64,000 nt of DNA from CAZZNY01 sp964655935 (GTDB taxonomy: Bacteria; Patescibacteriota; Gracilibacteria; BD1-5; UBA2023), in contig CAZZNY010000001.1 in the NCBI GenBank assembly GCA_964655935.1, positions 1 to 64,000 on the forward strand, read 5' to 3'. Below the pieces are notes generated by a model. The model was not told the DNA's origin and did not search any database. It saw only the letters and a list, made by a program, of their open reading frames with translations. Made by a program: the position numbers and the translations under genes. Shown here piece after piece: positions 11,601 to 22,823 of the stretch (the first letter of the stretch is position 1; each line of letters begins with the position of its first letter).

Positions 11601-14119
11601 TCTGAGATTCAGTGAGTTATGATATGACTACCAAAAATATTTTAGGAACAGATATCTCAGAAAAAAGTGAATATAAGTGGGATTTTGACGGTGATGGATT
11701 CTATGATGACACGACCACTTCACCGCGAACGAAGCATATCTATTCAAAACCTGGAACCTATAATTTTAAAGTGAAAGCGACATATAAAGGAATGTCGAAC
11801 ACAAAATATCAACAGATTGTTGTTCAGAATCAACTCAAACCCTCTTTTGAATACATAGCGATTGGGAATAGGATAATATTGCTCAATACAACAAAGGGAA
11901 TTTATACAACTGCAAATTGGGATCTATGAAATAGTATAACTTCCACAAATCTTGATAGTGTTGTGTATGATTTTTCTGAAGGTACATTTCCATCAGTTGT
12001 TTCTCTTGATGTGTCTGATAATGATAAAACTACTAAAAATATCACACTTCCAGTAAAGCGAGATATAATCAATCGACTTCGGGTTGAGAAAAAATCAGCA
12101 AAACTCGTGTATTTTACTTATCCGCAAACGGATGAAAATGGGGAAATACACATTATTTCACCAGATCAGAAGGTATATATTTATCTTGGAGCATCAAAGT
12201 GAGCGATTAAAAAATATGCGATTGATTCAAACGTAGATATAGATACGGATCTTGATGGAATAAAAGATAATGACATTGATAATCGTGGAACGGAAAGCGA
12301 AACAAAAGGCCTACCGTACACTATTCGTGATTTCGATGAAAAAATTAAGGAAAGAAATATACGACTCATGATTTATGGAGAAAACAATACTCTTACGGAA
12401 TCAAAAAATCTTAAGATCATTCTCGATAATGTAAAAGAATCGACGACAGCTTCTGGCGCTCTTTCTTTCTCTGGAGGAACTATATCCGAGGAAGATAAAG
12501 CTATCCTTGCTCAGCTTAAAGAGGTAATTACTACTACGCCTCAGTCGATTCGACCCAAAATGATGGATTATCTCCTTCAGCTTCAAGAATCTTGGGGTGA
12601 TGAACGTGAGAAAACAAAAATCATTATTGATTTTGAATCATATATCGAGCAAAATCTTTCTGGAAATAAAAAACAACAAGAAGATCTTTATAGTATGTTA
12701 GAATCTCTTTTGGTAAGCCAAAAGAATATCGATAATAAGGTACAAGTTGCGGCAAAAATCGTTAAAAATCTTACCATCAAAAGTAAATCTGCAGAGGTAA
12801 TTTCTAAGAAAATGGATGAGATTCTTTCTCATCCAACCGATTTTGCAAAAAATAAACAAATCTGACAAGAAATTCTGAAACTTATTGAAAAAGATTCAGA
12901 TATAACAATGGAAGATAAATTGATTATAAAGGCACAATTGCAGGATATTGTCTACTCTAATAAGCCAAATGAACAAGGAAAAGTAGAAACTCCTGTTACT
13001 ACAGAATCTGGAGGTATCGGCAGTTTCATTATAATGCTTGTGAAAATTATCGGATGGATATTTGGCTGACTTATAGTTGTTGGTATTTTGCTTTTCATCT
13101 ACTATAAACTTAGAAATACGAATGAGAATCTAGAATTCCAGGATTTTATTATCGAAAAATTCTTCGGAGGTTCTGCTAAAAAAAGTGAAGAAATCAAAAC
13201 AGAAGTGTTTACACAGAAAAAGCCTGATCTTCCAGTAAAAGAGATGGTAAATGCGGAAACAACTACAAGCAATGAATTACCCGCAATAAACGAATGAAAA
13301 GGGGAAATATCAGAGATCCCAACTCCAGCTATTGCACCAGCTTTTGAATTATCATGATCAGAAACTCTGCAAACTACCACTCCTGATGAATCTGCAGTTC
13401 CGGATTGGTTGAAAGGTGGATCATTCACTAGTGAAGAATCTGCTGTTTCGACAGAAAAAACAACCACAAATTCTTTAGAGTCTGAAGTTATAAAAAACGA
13501 TTCTGGGGAAACCCCCGTAGTACAAGAATCTATCCCAGATTGGCTTAAGGGATGAGCTGTGTTTGAAGAACCTGTTGCCACTCCAGTGAAAGAAGAAATG
13601 CCAGATTGGCTCAAGTGAATGAATGAACAGGAAATTATGCAAGAGGTAAATGAAGAACTTGCACCTCGAACAGAGGCTGAATCAGTTACTGCAGACGTTG
13701 TTGCTCCAAATGATCCTTTTGCGGAAAAAATTCCTGAGGAAGCTATAACCTTAGCAAGTGAAGAACTTCCAGAATGGCTACGAGTTCTTCAGAATGAAGA
13801 GAAAACAGAGACAAATACACAACCTGAAAATATAAGCACTCCTGATTATTTTACTATTCCAGAGGTAGAAACCGAAGTAAAACAAGATTCTGTCGCATCT
13901 CCATTTTCTTCTGATTTTGAAGAGGAAAAGGTATCTATAGAGGTTATTCCTGAAGATTCAACTCCATTTGAGATTGAAGAAGTGGGCATGGAGAAGATAA
14001 AAAAATCTACAAAAAAATCATCGATTCCAAAACCAAAAAAACCAGCAGCAAAAGCGAAATTAACTCCAGATATTCCTACACAAGCGGGACAAGATGATTT
14101 ACCGGAATGGTTGAAATAA
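8687..14119 (+). CDS. Giant PKD-domain surface protein with VirB2-like N-terminus
   Basis: One open frame of 1810 residues joined across about twenty UGA codons. Residues 1-30 are a signal peptide ending near VANAG. Two membrane helices follow (about 86-110 and 125-147) around FAGFRILFAAGKEEEVKKAK, which resembles the TrbC/VirB2-type pilin modules common in CPR genomes. Then come at least five PKD/Ig-like domains with WDFG, WSI and WDFDGDG strands, an EF-hand-like DVDIDTDLDGIKDND stretch, a coiled region, and a further helix near residues 1444-1477. The remaining tail of about 330 residues is acidic and carries five copies of a P(D/E)WL(K/R) motif at roughly 1571, 1615, 1638, 1694 and 1805. 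It is probably a cell-surface adhesin or filament with a cytoplasmic tail. The function is inferred. Confidence 0.8.
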
Positions 14120-14189
14120 ATAAACATTAGAATATACTACCCGGTAGATTGTATCTTTCTACATTTTTCTAATTTTTAAATTCCCGATT

Positions 14190-16580
14190 ATGACAGATCC
14201 ATTGAATCAATCTGCTCAAAATAATCCTCCTCCAGCTTCGACTGAAGGAGGATCCTTGTTACAATCAATTCTCTCGACAGCGAGTAAGGAAGAACCACAA
14301 TCATCTCAAAGTGATTCGACGACTCCGAGTGTCGGATGAACTCCACCACCATCACCGAAAAAACCGGTCAATCCGAAAGATTTTCTGAAATTTATAGGAG
14401 TGGCACTTATTGTTGGTCTTATCGTTTTTAGTGCATTTCTTTGATATGTCATCTCGAATCCTGATCAAGCATACTTTTTTGTCGATATTGGAGTAAATCC
14501 AAATAATCTTAAGGATTTTCTTGCCTCGCTCATCAAGATTGTTTTTGGATCGATTACGGCAATTCTCTCAATCGTGTGGATAGTATTTCTTTTTAAGGCA
14601 TTTCTCACGAAGAAAGAATTAAAAAAAGAAAGAACCATCAATATTATTTTAGCAGTGTTCTTTGGGATTCTTCTGCTTTCTGAAGTATCTCTCTGGGCAT
14701 ATATGTTTAATGTATTTAAGAGTTCCGTCTATTCATCTGGTTCAGTAGTGTTTCTCGATAATGACATAGCGAATTCAAAACAATACTCAACAAATGCTGC
14801 TATAGATGTTTCTTCGATTATTGGACCACAAAAAATTCGTTTTGATCTGAAGGAAAATGCTCAAAAAATGGCTGCAAATATTCGCCAAAAGTGACTTGTG
14901 ATTACGGGATATAAAATAGATTTTGATTGAGACGGAGCAATAGATAAAAAAGGTTCTGATCCAATAAATGATGCGACTATTGTTTGTACATATGGATTTA
15001 CTGGTACTCCAAAAGATAAAGAGTGTGTCGTGCAAGAGGGTACGAATTTTATGCCAAAAATATTATACGAAACTCAAGATACAGTAAAATGAGTAGCTGG
15101 TCAGGATATAGAAGTTCCCAATGTTCCTGAATTTAAAGTGCTTTGAACGGTCGAAGTAAAAGAAGTACCACAGGCGACAGGAGGAAAACGAGTCATGTTT
15201 GATGCCTCAAGCTTTTCTTCTATCTGAACTATCGAATGGTACTCAGTCTGAGCTAACAGTACACTCAAACAAGAACTGGTTGATTATCGTTATTCACCTG
15301 ATAAAATCATCAACGATGAATCCTATTTTTGTATGAGATTGCTCATTGGTTGAGTAGCTGCTTCGGATTGTGCTCGAGTTTTTGTAATAACAAAAATCGG
15401 AAACTCGATCGAAGGAAAAATCTCTTATACACAAGAGGCAGATAATCCACTTGCTCTTTTGTTTAAAATTGATGATTTAACGTCAAAAACACGTATCGCC
15501 TCTTATTCCTGGACAGTAAATTCAGTAGATAAAAAGGAGACAACGGAACCAACATTGGATTATATTTTTACACAGTATGGAAAACAGACTATTTCTGTTA
15601 TAATGAAAGATTACACAGGAAATACATTTACTCTGGAGGCCCGCTTTACTCTCTCAAAACCATTGAAGCTCGTAAAGTATATCAAAGAGAATCAGGTTCT
15701 CGCAAATTCATTAATACGTGTTTTGGATACAAACGGGGTTACACTTCTTGATAATACATTTGATTCAGTAGAAGGAATTTATGTTATATCAAATTTTTCT
15801 GTTCCACAATCTGGTATTACATTTAATGCACAATCAGTTCGTGTTATGGATCCGCAATATGAGCTTACTAATGTAGAATGGGATTTTAATGAGGATGGAA
15901 AATTTGAAAAAACTGGAAAAATTATAACGAGTGTTAATTTTCTTGATGAAAAAAAGTATATCGTAGTGGTAAGATATAGTTTTGCATCAAAAATAAAAAA
16001 TGATTCACAAACCCTTACTGAAACGATAGTTTTTGATACAAAGAAGAAAGAAATTGTACCACATCTTCAGATTGTCCCAGACAGTGATTATGCACCCACT
16101 ACTGTCAAATTTGATGCTTCTGCGAGTGAAGTTCGAAGTGGAAATATTACAAAATATACTTATGATTTTTGAGAATGAAAGGGCGCGGTTGATGGAGATG
16201 CTCAGATGCAATATCCGTATAAGCTTTGAGGAGAATATACGATAAAACTGACAGTCACGAAAGATGATGGAACGAAAGAAACGATCGTAAGAAAAGTAGT
16301 ATTGAAAGATGGTTCAAAAAACGTAGTAATCAATTCAAGTGTATCTTCCAGTTATGTTTGAAAAAGCATATGATTCGATGCTGCTGGATCAGCCGGACAA
16401 ATTACTGATTATTACTGGGATTTTTGAGATGGAACTACTTCGACTGAAGTTTGACCGACTCATATATTTACGAGTCCAGGAACCTTCACTGTTACGCTCA
16501 AAATAACTTATAGTGATGGTACCCTCAAAGATACCACAAAGGATATAGTAATAAAAGACGAAGTTGTTACTACTCAGTAA
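14190..16580 (+). CDS. PKD-domain membrane protein
   Basis: A 796-residue protein. A Pro/Ser-rich cytoplasmic N-terminus is followed by three membrane helices (about residues 70-92, 110-137 and 146-170) and a long extracellular part with PKD domains. The last domain is canonical: DYYWDFGDGTTSTEVGPTHI and SPGTFTVTLKITYSDGT, with the Gly of WDFGDG encoded by UGA. It follows the giant PKD gene by 70 bases in the same direction and probably shares its transcript. It ends just before a strong bidirectional terminator. PKD domains usually mediate surface adhesion or protein contacts, so I infer a surface assembly made with the preceding gene. No enzyme motif was seen. Confidence 0.8.
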
Positions 16581-16582
16581 TA

Positions 16583-16622
16583 AAAAGACCCTGGGGTTCA
16601 TATGAACCCCAGGGTCTTTTTA
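16583..16622. terminator. Strong bidirectional terminator
   Basis: A perfect palindrome (AAAAAGACCCTGGGGTTCAT and its mirror) with A and T runs on both sides. It separates the PKD gene on the plus strand from the pilin gene on the minus strand and can stop both. Confidence 0.95.
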
Positions 16623-17222
16623 TTAGTATCAGTTTACTTTCCAATTTTTGAGCTCAAGATCTAGATTGATAATGTGTGGCTTAGTAGAAGAAGTGTCACT
16701 CCAGGATACAGTAGATGTAACATTCAGTGTTCATGTTCCCGAGGGGGTAAAAGCTATTGTTCGGGTAAAGAAAGAACGACAGTCTTTTTGAATTACATTA
16801 CTACAGAGATTAGTCGGTGGTGTGGTGATTCATTGGACAGGCAAACCATTGTTATTTATATAGACGCCACTATCAGAAGCAGCTCAGAGTGTCCAGAGTG
16901 ATCCATTCAGAATTGGAACATATACACCATTGAGTTTATTTGAAAAACTATTATTTCCGATACAAGTACTATCGTTATTAAATGTACTCCAGCAATTTTC
17001 GTAATCACTGGAAAAACGAATCCAATTGGTATCTCGAATGTTTTGTCCTATTTCTAAACCTTCTCGAGCCAGATTGATAGCTTGTACTCGTTTTTCAGTA
17101 GTGGCAGCAAGTCGACTGCTGCTACTTAAGATCGAATATACTCCGATTATACCTGTAGTAAGTACAAGTATAACAACAATAATCTCTATTATGGAACTTC
17201 CTGTTTGTTTTATTCAAAACAT
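16623..17222 (-). CDS. Type IV prepilin-like protein
   Basis: A 199-residue prepilin. The leader MFGIKQTG is followed by SSIIEIIVVILVLTTGIIG, giving a G|S cleavage site with glutamate at position +5 and a long hydrophobic helix, the class III signal cut and N-methylated by prepilin peptidase. The second residue after Met-Phe is UGA-encoded Gly. The extracellular part has four cysteines. It lies 11 bases after the FecR-like gene upstream and shares its direction; the prepilin peptidase at 19621-20616 is on the same strand. It is likely a minor pilin or pseudopilin of the pilus used for attachment or DNA uptake. Confidence 0.85.
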
Positions 17223-17233
17223 TTGTTCTAAAA

Positions 17234-18700
17234 TTAATTAATAGCTTCTTCTCCAGTACCAGTCAAAGAACCACTCTGAGCTACGGGTTTTTCTTCCACT
17301 TTATCTTCTTTTACGATTGTAAAGAGTCCAGTAGAAAGAATATCATCATTCTCGCCATAGTATTTTATAGTGTATAGATTGATACCATTATTCATAGTCC
17401 CAAAATCTTTATTTGCAAAATAGTACCAGTAGGTTCAAAATTGAGGGAATTTTGAAAGTTTGAAGTCATTGATGGTAATATATTTTACTGTTCCCTTATT
17501 GACGCGTCATTCAATTCGTACGACATTATCAGTCGTCTTGTATGGATTTTGACCAGGAGCCACGATACGAAAATCTTTATCGGAAAGTGGAAAAGAAGTA
17601 ACGCTTGGTTTATTTTCGGTTTCTTCAGCGACTTTTTTCGAGAGATATACCGTAAAAGTTCATTTAGTCACTAAAGAGGCATCTTTATCAAAAGTCTTAT
17701 AAACAACATCATTTATATTGTTTTTGAAAGTAAATCATTTGAGAATGAAAGTTTTCTCAGCAACATTAATCGCAGCATCCTTATCGTTGAAAGTTATTTT
17801 TACTATTCGCGGATCGGAGATATTTCCGGTAATGTCGATGATATTTTTATCAACAGTGCTTTCGTCTTGAGGATAAGTAATGATAATGCCTTTTCCAGCA
17901 GAAACACTCGAGAGAGTATCGGTATTTGCTTGACTTCCAGTTCAAAGAAGGGTAGTACCAGAAAGACTTAGTATTTCTCATGAACTAGTCGTAGCGGAGT
18001 AAGTGCCACCATTATGTCGTACATAGAGATCAGACTCCTTCATATAAGAATCGAATGTATCAATCTTTTCTGAGAGTATTACGCTTCAAACCTCTTTATT
18101 CATTAATGTTATTTTTTGACCGATTCCGACATCAATTGTTTTGTCTCCAGCTTTGATGTTAATTTCTCAACGAAGTACATAAGCATTGCTTGCGACCGCA
18201 TTTTGACAGAAAGCCGCAATTGTTAATCCTGTTGGGGTGGCGGTAAAATTTCTCATTTGAAATGTTGTTTCGAGATTTGCTCATTCAAACCAAGCACAAC
18301 CGCTATTGAGAGTAAAAGTTTGTTTTCCTCCAAGATTCCCTTCGTATTTAAGATCCATATTTTTATCTAAAAATAGTTTTGAACTATTTGCTTCAAATGT
18401 AATACTTGCTTCACCAGATTTTACTTCAAGACCAGCATCAGTCGCATAAAGTTTCGTAGCGGTATCGATTTGTTTTTTTGAATCCCCAGACATTTTGATG
18501 TTCACTTCGGATTGTTGGAGGCTCGGAGTAACTGTGACAAAACTTCCCATTTTCCCAGTGCTATTATCAGCACCAGACATAAGAAGTCGAGCGATAATAA
18601 TCACGACGATAATAGCGATAGAAACGGGGACGAGATATTTTCAGATGCTAGAAGATGGTGCTTCGGATCCAGGTTCTCGGCGTGAGCGAATTTGAGACAT
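17234..18700 (-). CDS. Membrane-anchored protein, FecR/Ig-like
   Basis: A 488-residue protein with a cytoplasmic Arg/Ser-rich start (MSQIRSRREPGSEAPSSSI), one signal-anchor helix (KYLVPVSIAIIVVIIIARLL) and a large extracellular part. The first segment resembles a FecR-type beta domain. Later parts have Ig-like strands (ITYPQDESTVDKNIIDITG). About ten in-frame UGA codons read as Gly. It is followed by the prepilin gene after 11 bases, which suggests an operon and a role in pilus or envelope assembly. The domain assignment is weak; the anchored topology is clear. Confidence 0.6.
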
Positions 18701-18770
18701 GTAGAAAAAGTTAAAGTATTAAAGTATGAAAAAAGTGAAAATATTAAGTTTTGTGAAGTACTGATTTTTT

Positions 18771-18801
18771 CTAATAAAAAGACCTGTATAACAGGTCTCA
18801 A
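18771..18801 (-). terminator. Rho-independent terminator
   Basis: Read on the minus strand, AGACCTGT-TATA-ACAGGTCT is followed by TTTTTATT. It ends the gene at 18834-19367 before the next gene starts at 18700. Confidence 0.85.
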
Positions 18802-18833
18802 TATATCGAAATTTCTCAAATAATCAAACTGTT

Positions 18834-19367
18834 TTAAGCAGATTTAGGAATCACCGCATCAAGTGCAGCAAATGTTGCTTCCTTTCCTTTTGGTATGCGG
18901 ATAGATATAGAATCACCAACTTCAGCTTTAAGGTAAGTAACTGCCGCTACGAGAACATTATAAGCTTTTCAGTTTGCGATAACTTGAAATTTTTCTTTAT
19001 TCTGTGTAAGAATTCAGATACTGGTCTCAAATTCGATTTCTTCGATAATCTTGTAAGTGATTTTTCCGTCTGGATTGATAATAGCCTTGAGCTTACTTCC
19101 TTGTACGAGATGGGATTTTGATGCGTAATTCTGAGGAACTGGATAGATATTACCATCAGATCCGAGCATTGATTCACCAGTAAAAACTCATTCTACGATC
19201 TTATCTTCACCACTGTCGTAGGTATGAAGGGAAGTGGTGTCGAATTCAAGCCCCTTTCGGAGTTCCTTTGAATCAATCATAGTAGCGAGGATTTTTTTTG
19301 CAGATTGAACTGATTTTTCTGCTGCAAGGAGAAAGTCCTTGATAGCAAGAATCTTTTTCTCGTCCAT
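18834..19367 (-). CDS. Conserved CPR-type protein of unknown function
   Basis: A 177-residue soluble protein. The N-terminal 60 residues form a charged helix (MDEKKILAIKDFLLAAEKS), and the rest is beta-rich with IYPVPQNYASKSHLVQG, KLKAIINPDGKITYKII and a C-terminal ARKGKE-like turn. From memory, similar proteins with a VPxNYASKSxLVxGDxLKL block recur in CPR genomes with no assigned role; this would need a search. Three UGA codons read as Gly. It has its own terminator, so it is probably monocistronic. Confidence 0.65.
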
Positions 19368-19470
19368 ATGTGTTTTTATTTAAGTTTTTAAAATACGGCT
19401 GATATTATATCGAAAATTGTATTGGTGTGAAGAAAAATCTCTGGACAAATGAAAGAAAATGGGTGGAGAG

Positions 19471-19616
19471 CTACAAAGTTACATAGTTACAAGGTTACAA
19501 AGTTTTATGGAAAACATGAGTCTGTCATTGCGAGGAGGCACGACGAAGCAATCTTTGCTGGTACATCATCCTCGGGCTTGACCCGGGGATCCTGAAACGA
19601 GTTCAGGATGACGATA
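19471..19616. repeat. Octamer array and dispersed repeats before pilD terminus
   Basis: Positions 19471-19504 hold the octamer array in inverted orientation (ACAAAGTT units). Positions 19562-19612 hold a dispersed repeat with CGGGCTTGACCCGGGGATCC joined to a different end, CTGAAACGAGTTCAG and GATGACG. Between them lies another short palindromic-type segment (GTCATTGCGAGGAGGCACG). The region is a mosaic of repeat halves. Confidence 0.7.
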
Positions 19617-19620
19617 AAAA

Positions 19621-20616
19621 TTACATTCTGACGATAAGATATCGTTCCATCAAAGCAAAAATCTGTGCGTGTGCAAGTAGTGCTACGAGAAGTCCGGCAC
19701 CGAGAAATGGTCAGAAAGGAATATGTTTTCCTCGTTCGCGAGTGATAATAAGTACAGCGATTCCGACGATACTACCAATGAGATACGAAAGAAAAAGAGC
19801 GAGAAGTGTGATTTTTATTCCAGCCACAAGTCCCATGAACAGCGCAATACGTAAATCTCAGCCACCAATCCAAGTTGGAATCTCTTCTTCCTCTGGATTT
19901 TCTTCTTCTTGTTTCCAGGTAAAAAGCTGTTTTGTCATCCAGCCAAAGAAAGTCACGCTTCAGAAAATTATCTCAAGAATGAGTTTATATTTCTTTTCTC
20001 GAAAAGCATATATAAGTCCTGGAATGAGAATCTGGAGATAGAAAAAAGCATAGACGATCAATCCTGCGACGAGTCAATTTAAAAAAGTTATCCCGAGAAT
20101 GCTCGATTCGAATGGAAGAAAGTGTGAAAAAATCGGAAGCGGAACAATCCAAGAGCTGATCGCGAGAAGAATGAGGAGGATAAAAATCGAAGGAATCATC
20201 ACTTCATCAGGAATCTCCATAAATCGAAGATCATAGAAAGTGAAAACCACGACCACGAAAACGACTGCGAGAATAAAAAGAAGCCGTGATATCTCAGCTC
20301 CAGAACCAGCAAAAACCATCGCATAATCTACGAAAAATGTACCAGCAAGCGCAAATAAAGTCGCCATCGAAAGCTCAAGAAGCGGATAAATCGGTGAGAT
20401 TTTTTGCTTACAATATCGACATTTTCCTAGTAAAAAAACATAGGAGAACAGAGGAAAAAGATCAAAAACTCAAAGTTCGTGTTTGCAGTTCGGACATTCA
20501 CTTCTTCCGGTGGCTATACTTTTATGTCTGGTATGAAGTCGCTCGATGACGACCGAGGAGAAGCTACCGAAGAGAAGACCGAAGATAAAGAGAAAAATAA
20601 GGAAGAAAAGTTGCAT
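19621..20616 (-). CDS. pilD: Type IV prepilin peptidase (leader peptidase/N-methyltransferase)
   Basis: A 331-residue polytopic membrane protein. The N-terminal methyltransferase-type domain has GSFSSVVIERL and two CxxC pairs (CPNC, CRYC) that probably bind zinc. The two catalytic aspartates are in FTFYDLRFMEIPDEV and in GGGDLRIALFMGL; the third Gly of GGGD is a UGA codon. It cleaves and methylates type IV prepilins such as the one at 16623-17222. It is longer than many family members because of a charged EEENPEEEE insert before the second active-site loop. It is transcribed divergently from the M23/SLH gene. Confidence 0.92.
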
Positions 20617-20693
20617 TTTATGGCTCTTATATGATATTGTGCCTATTGTATAGGAAAAGCTGAGTTTTCAAATTATTTTTTATCCTCGGATTT

Positions 20694-20722
20694 TTGCATT
20701 CTATCTCAAAATATGCTACACT
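20694..20722 (+). promoter_or_regulatory. Sigma70-type promoter
   Basis: TTGCAT and TACACT are separated by 17 bases, about 36 bases before the ATG of the M23/SLH gene. No other good promoter is seen in this divergent region. Confidence 0.55.
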
Positions 20723-20757
20723 TGAAGCGTAAATATTACAAATACAAACAAAAGTAT

Positions 20758-22404
20758 ATGAACAAAAATAAACACATTTCCCGTGCACAAGCTGAAAAAC
20801 TTGTAAAAGTTTCACGATATTGGTGAGATATTTCTGCCCGTTTTCGACTTTCAGGTTCGCTTGCTGCGATTCGAGCTGTCTGGGTCTTAAACATTCTTCT
20901 CGTGTTCGTTTATATGTCTATTTTTATTGGACCACAATTTCTCAGATCTTCCGTAATGAACTATTCTGATGTAAAAGCTGATCCATTTGATGGTGCCATT
21001 TACCCGATTACGTATGTTCCTAATTGGCTGAATCAGAAAAACACATTGAAATCTTTGAAATATGAAGATATTTCCGTCGATCAATTTATCGAGATGCCAA
21101 AATATGATGTAAATCTTCTCTCAAATGAAGATAAGAAAAATAAAGATGCGCTTATCGAACGCTTTACGTATATTACTCCCTATATGGGAAGCTATCGTAT
21201 GAATTACGAAGAACAGGATGGAAGTCATCTCGCAGTCGATATCAGAGCTCCACTCGGAACTCCAGTACTCTCCGTCGCGAACGGTGTCGTCATAAAAGTA
21301 AAAGATACCGAAACTGGTGATGGAAAATATGTTATTATCCGTCATGAAAATGTCCCACTGAATGGAACGACAGAAGATGTCTATTCAGCATATGAACATC
21401 TTGCGGACATTTCTGTGATAGAAGGTACGAAAATCAGACGATGAGAACTTCTCGGGCACGTGGGAATGACGGGAATCACTACGACTCCGCATCTGCATTT
21501 TCAGATCGATCGAGGAGATGCTCCATATCATCCGTACTGGCCATATTCCTTTCGAGATGCGAGTGACGCTGGACTGGATTTCTTCTGAGCTGTGAATGTA
21601 GGACTCGGAAAAGAAAATGCAATTCGATATACGATTCATCCGCTTGATTTTATCCAAAACAATCTCAATAACGTAAAAACGGTGGATCTCAAAGAGATAT
21701 CTATCGCGAGTGAAAAAACTCCTGAAAATCTCGATTCTGCTCCAATGGAACCGACAAAAGTAGAACCTGAAAAAGTTGAACCGATTGTTTCAGTAGTGAC
21801 TACGGAGATTACTAAACAACCAGAAGTGAAACCTGAGACTTCAGTAGACGATCCAAGTCTTACACAAAGTCTCTTTACTCTCAAAGATATTACTCCCGGA
21901 TCAAAATACTATACTGCGGTCAGTGCACTTACGGAACAAGGGGTTATTAAGGGATATTCTGATGGAAATTTTTACCCAGATCGAACGATCTCACGACGCG
22001 AAGCTCTCATTATCGTTTTCCGATTGTTTGATGTAGTTCCTGATGGTTCCGTTACTTCTAAGATTTTTAAGGATGTAAAATCAGATGATATCTTGAAACC
22101 ATATCTTGATACTGCGCTTGATCGAGGAATCGTAAAAGCAAATATAAAATATCGACCAGATGATACGGTTACGCGAGCTGAACTCGTTTCGCTCATTATT
22201 CGTACTTCAGGACTTGCGCAAGAAACTGACACAGCGAACTTCGAAGACGTATCAGCTGCAAGCGGACATTATAAATATATTGGAGCTTTCAGTCGAATCA
22301 TGGGATTTTCTGGAGGAAATTTTAATCCGGATATCACGATGGATCGAGGTGGGGTTGCGAATGTGCTCTATGCTTTCGAGAAGAAGATTGGAAAAATTGA
22401 TTAG
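20758..22404 (+). CDS. M23 peptidase with SLH domains
   Basis: A 548-residue envelope protein. After a membrane segment (residues about 40-60, AVWVLNILLVFVYMSIFIGP) comes an M23/LytM metallopeptidase domain with GSHLAVDIRAPLGTPV, HVGMTGITTTPHLHFQID and the HxH zinc ligands. A Pro/Glu-rich linker leads to three SLH repeats (SALTEQGVIKGYSDGNFYPD and two more). M23 enzymes cut peptidoglycan cross-bridges, and SLH domains bind secondary wall polymers. It probably trims the wall for growth or for pilus passage. Three UGA codons read as Gly. A terminator follows at 22455. Confidence 0.88.
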
Positions 22405-22454
22405 TCTATAAAGTCAAAAGTCGAAAGTCTGTAAAGTTAAAAATTCAGATAAAG

Positions 22455-22480
22455 CTCACGAGAATATCGTGGGTTTTTAT
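22455..22480 (+). terminator. Rho-independent terminator
   Basis: CTCACGA-GAATA-TCGTGGG followed by TTTTTATTTT lies 50 bases after the M23/SLH stop. The 420-base region to uvrD also holds a dispersed repeat and the octamer array and no gene I can support. Confidence 0.75.
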
Positions 22481-22693
22481 TTTGTAAATTTTCGTTTTGT
22501 CTCATGTGAAAAATCGATACAATCAGCGAGGTTTTTCTTAATAGGATTTTCTTTTATATACTTTTGTAACCAAAAGTACCAAAAGTTTTGAAAGAGGAAA
22601 AACTCGCAGACATAGCTTTGCTCGTCATTTGCACGACTCACAGCCTGCTCAAACAGTTTCCTCTCTCAAGCTCTCTCATTTTCTCTCGTTTCT

Positions 22694-22777
22694 ACGTCAT
22701 CCTCGGGCTTGACCCGGGGATCCCACGAGGTTACTCGCAGTCGATGATGAGATTCCCGTTTTCACGGGAATGACGTG
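22694..22777. repeat. Dispersed palindromic repeat, complete copy
   Basis: Nearly identical to 2574-2658, with the same ACGTCAT and ATGACGTG ends and the same internal palindromes. The few differences lie in the spacer (CACGAGGTTACTCG versus CATGAGATCACTCT). Confidence 0.85.
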
Positions 22778-22782
22778 CTAGG

Positions 22783-22819
22783 ACTTTGTAACTATGTAAC
22801 TTTGTAACCTTGTAACTTT
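22783..22819 (+). repeat. AACTTTGT octamer array before uvrD
   Basis: Four to five 8-base units (AACTTTGT, AACTATGT, AACTTTGT, AACCTTGT, AACTTTCT) end four bases before the uvrD start codon. It is the longest array in the window. Confidence 0.7.
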
Positions 22820-22823
22820 CTCC

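Noticed and set aside
8687..14119. Separate small genes in the PKD region
   Set aside because: All pieces are in one phase with only UGA between them, and PKD strands cross the UGA sites.
19471..22819. CRISPR array
   Set aside because: The repeats are 8-base units without unique spacers, or dispersed palindromes; no cas gene is present.
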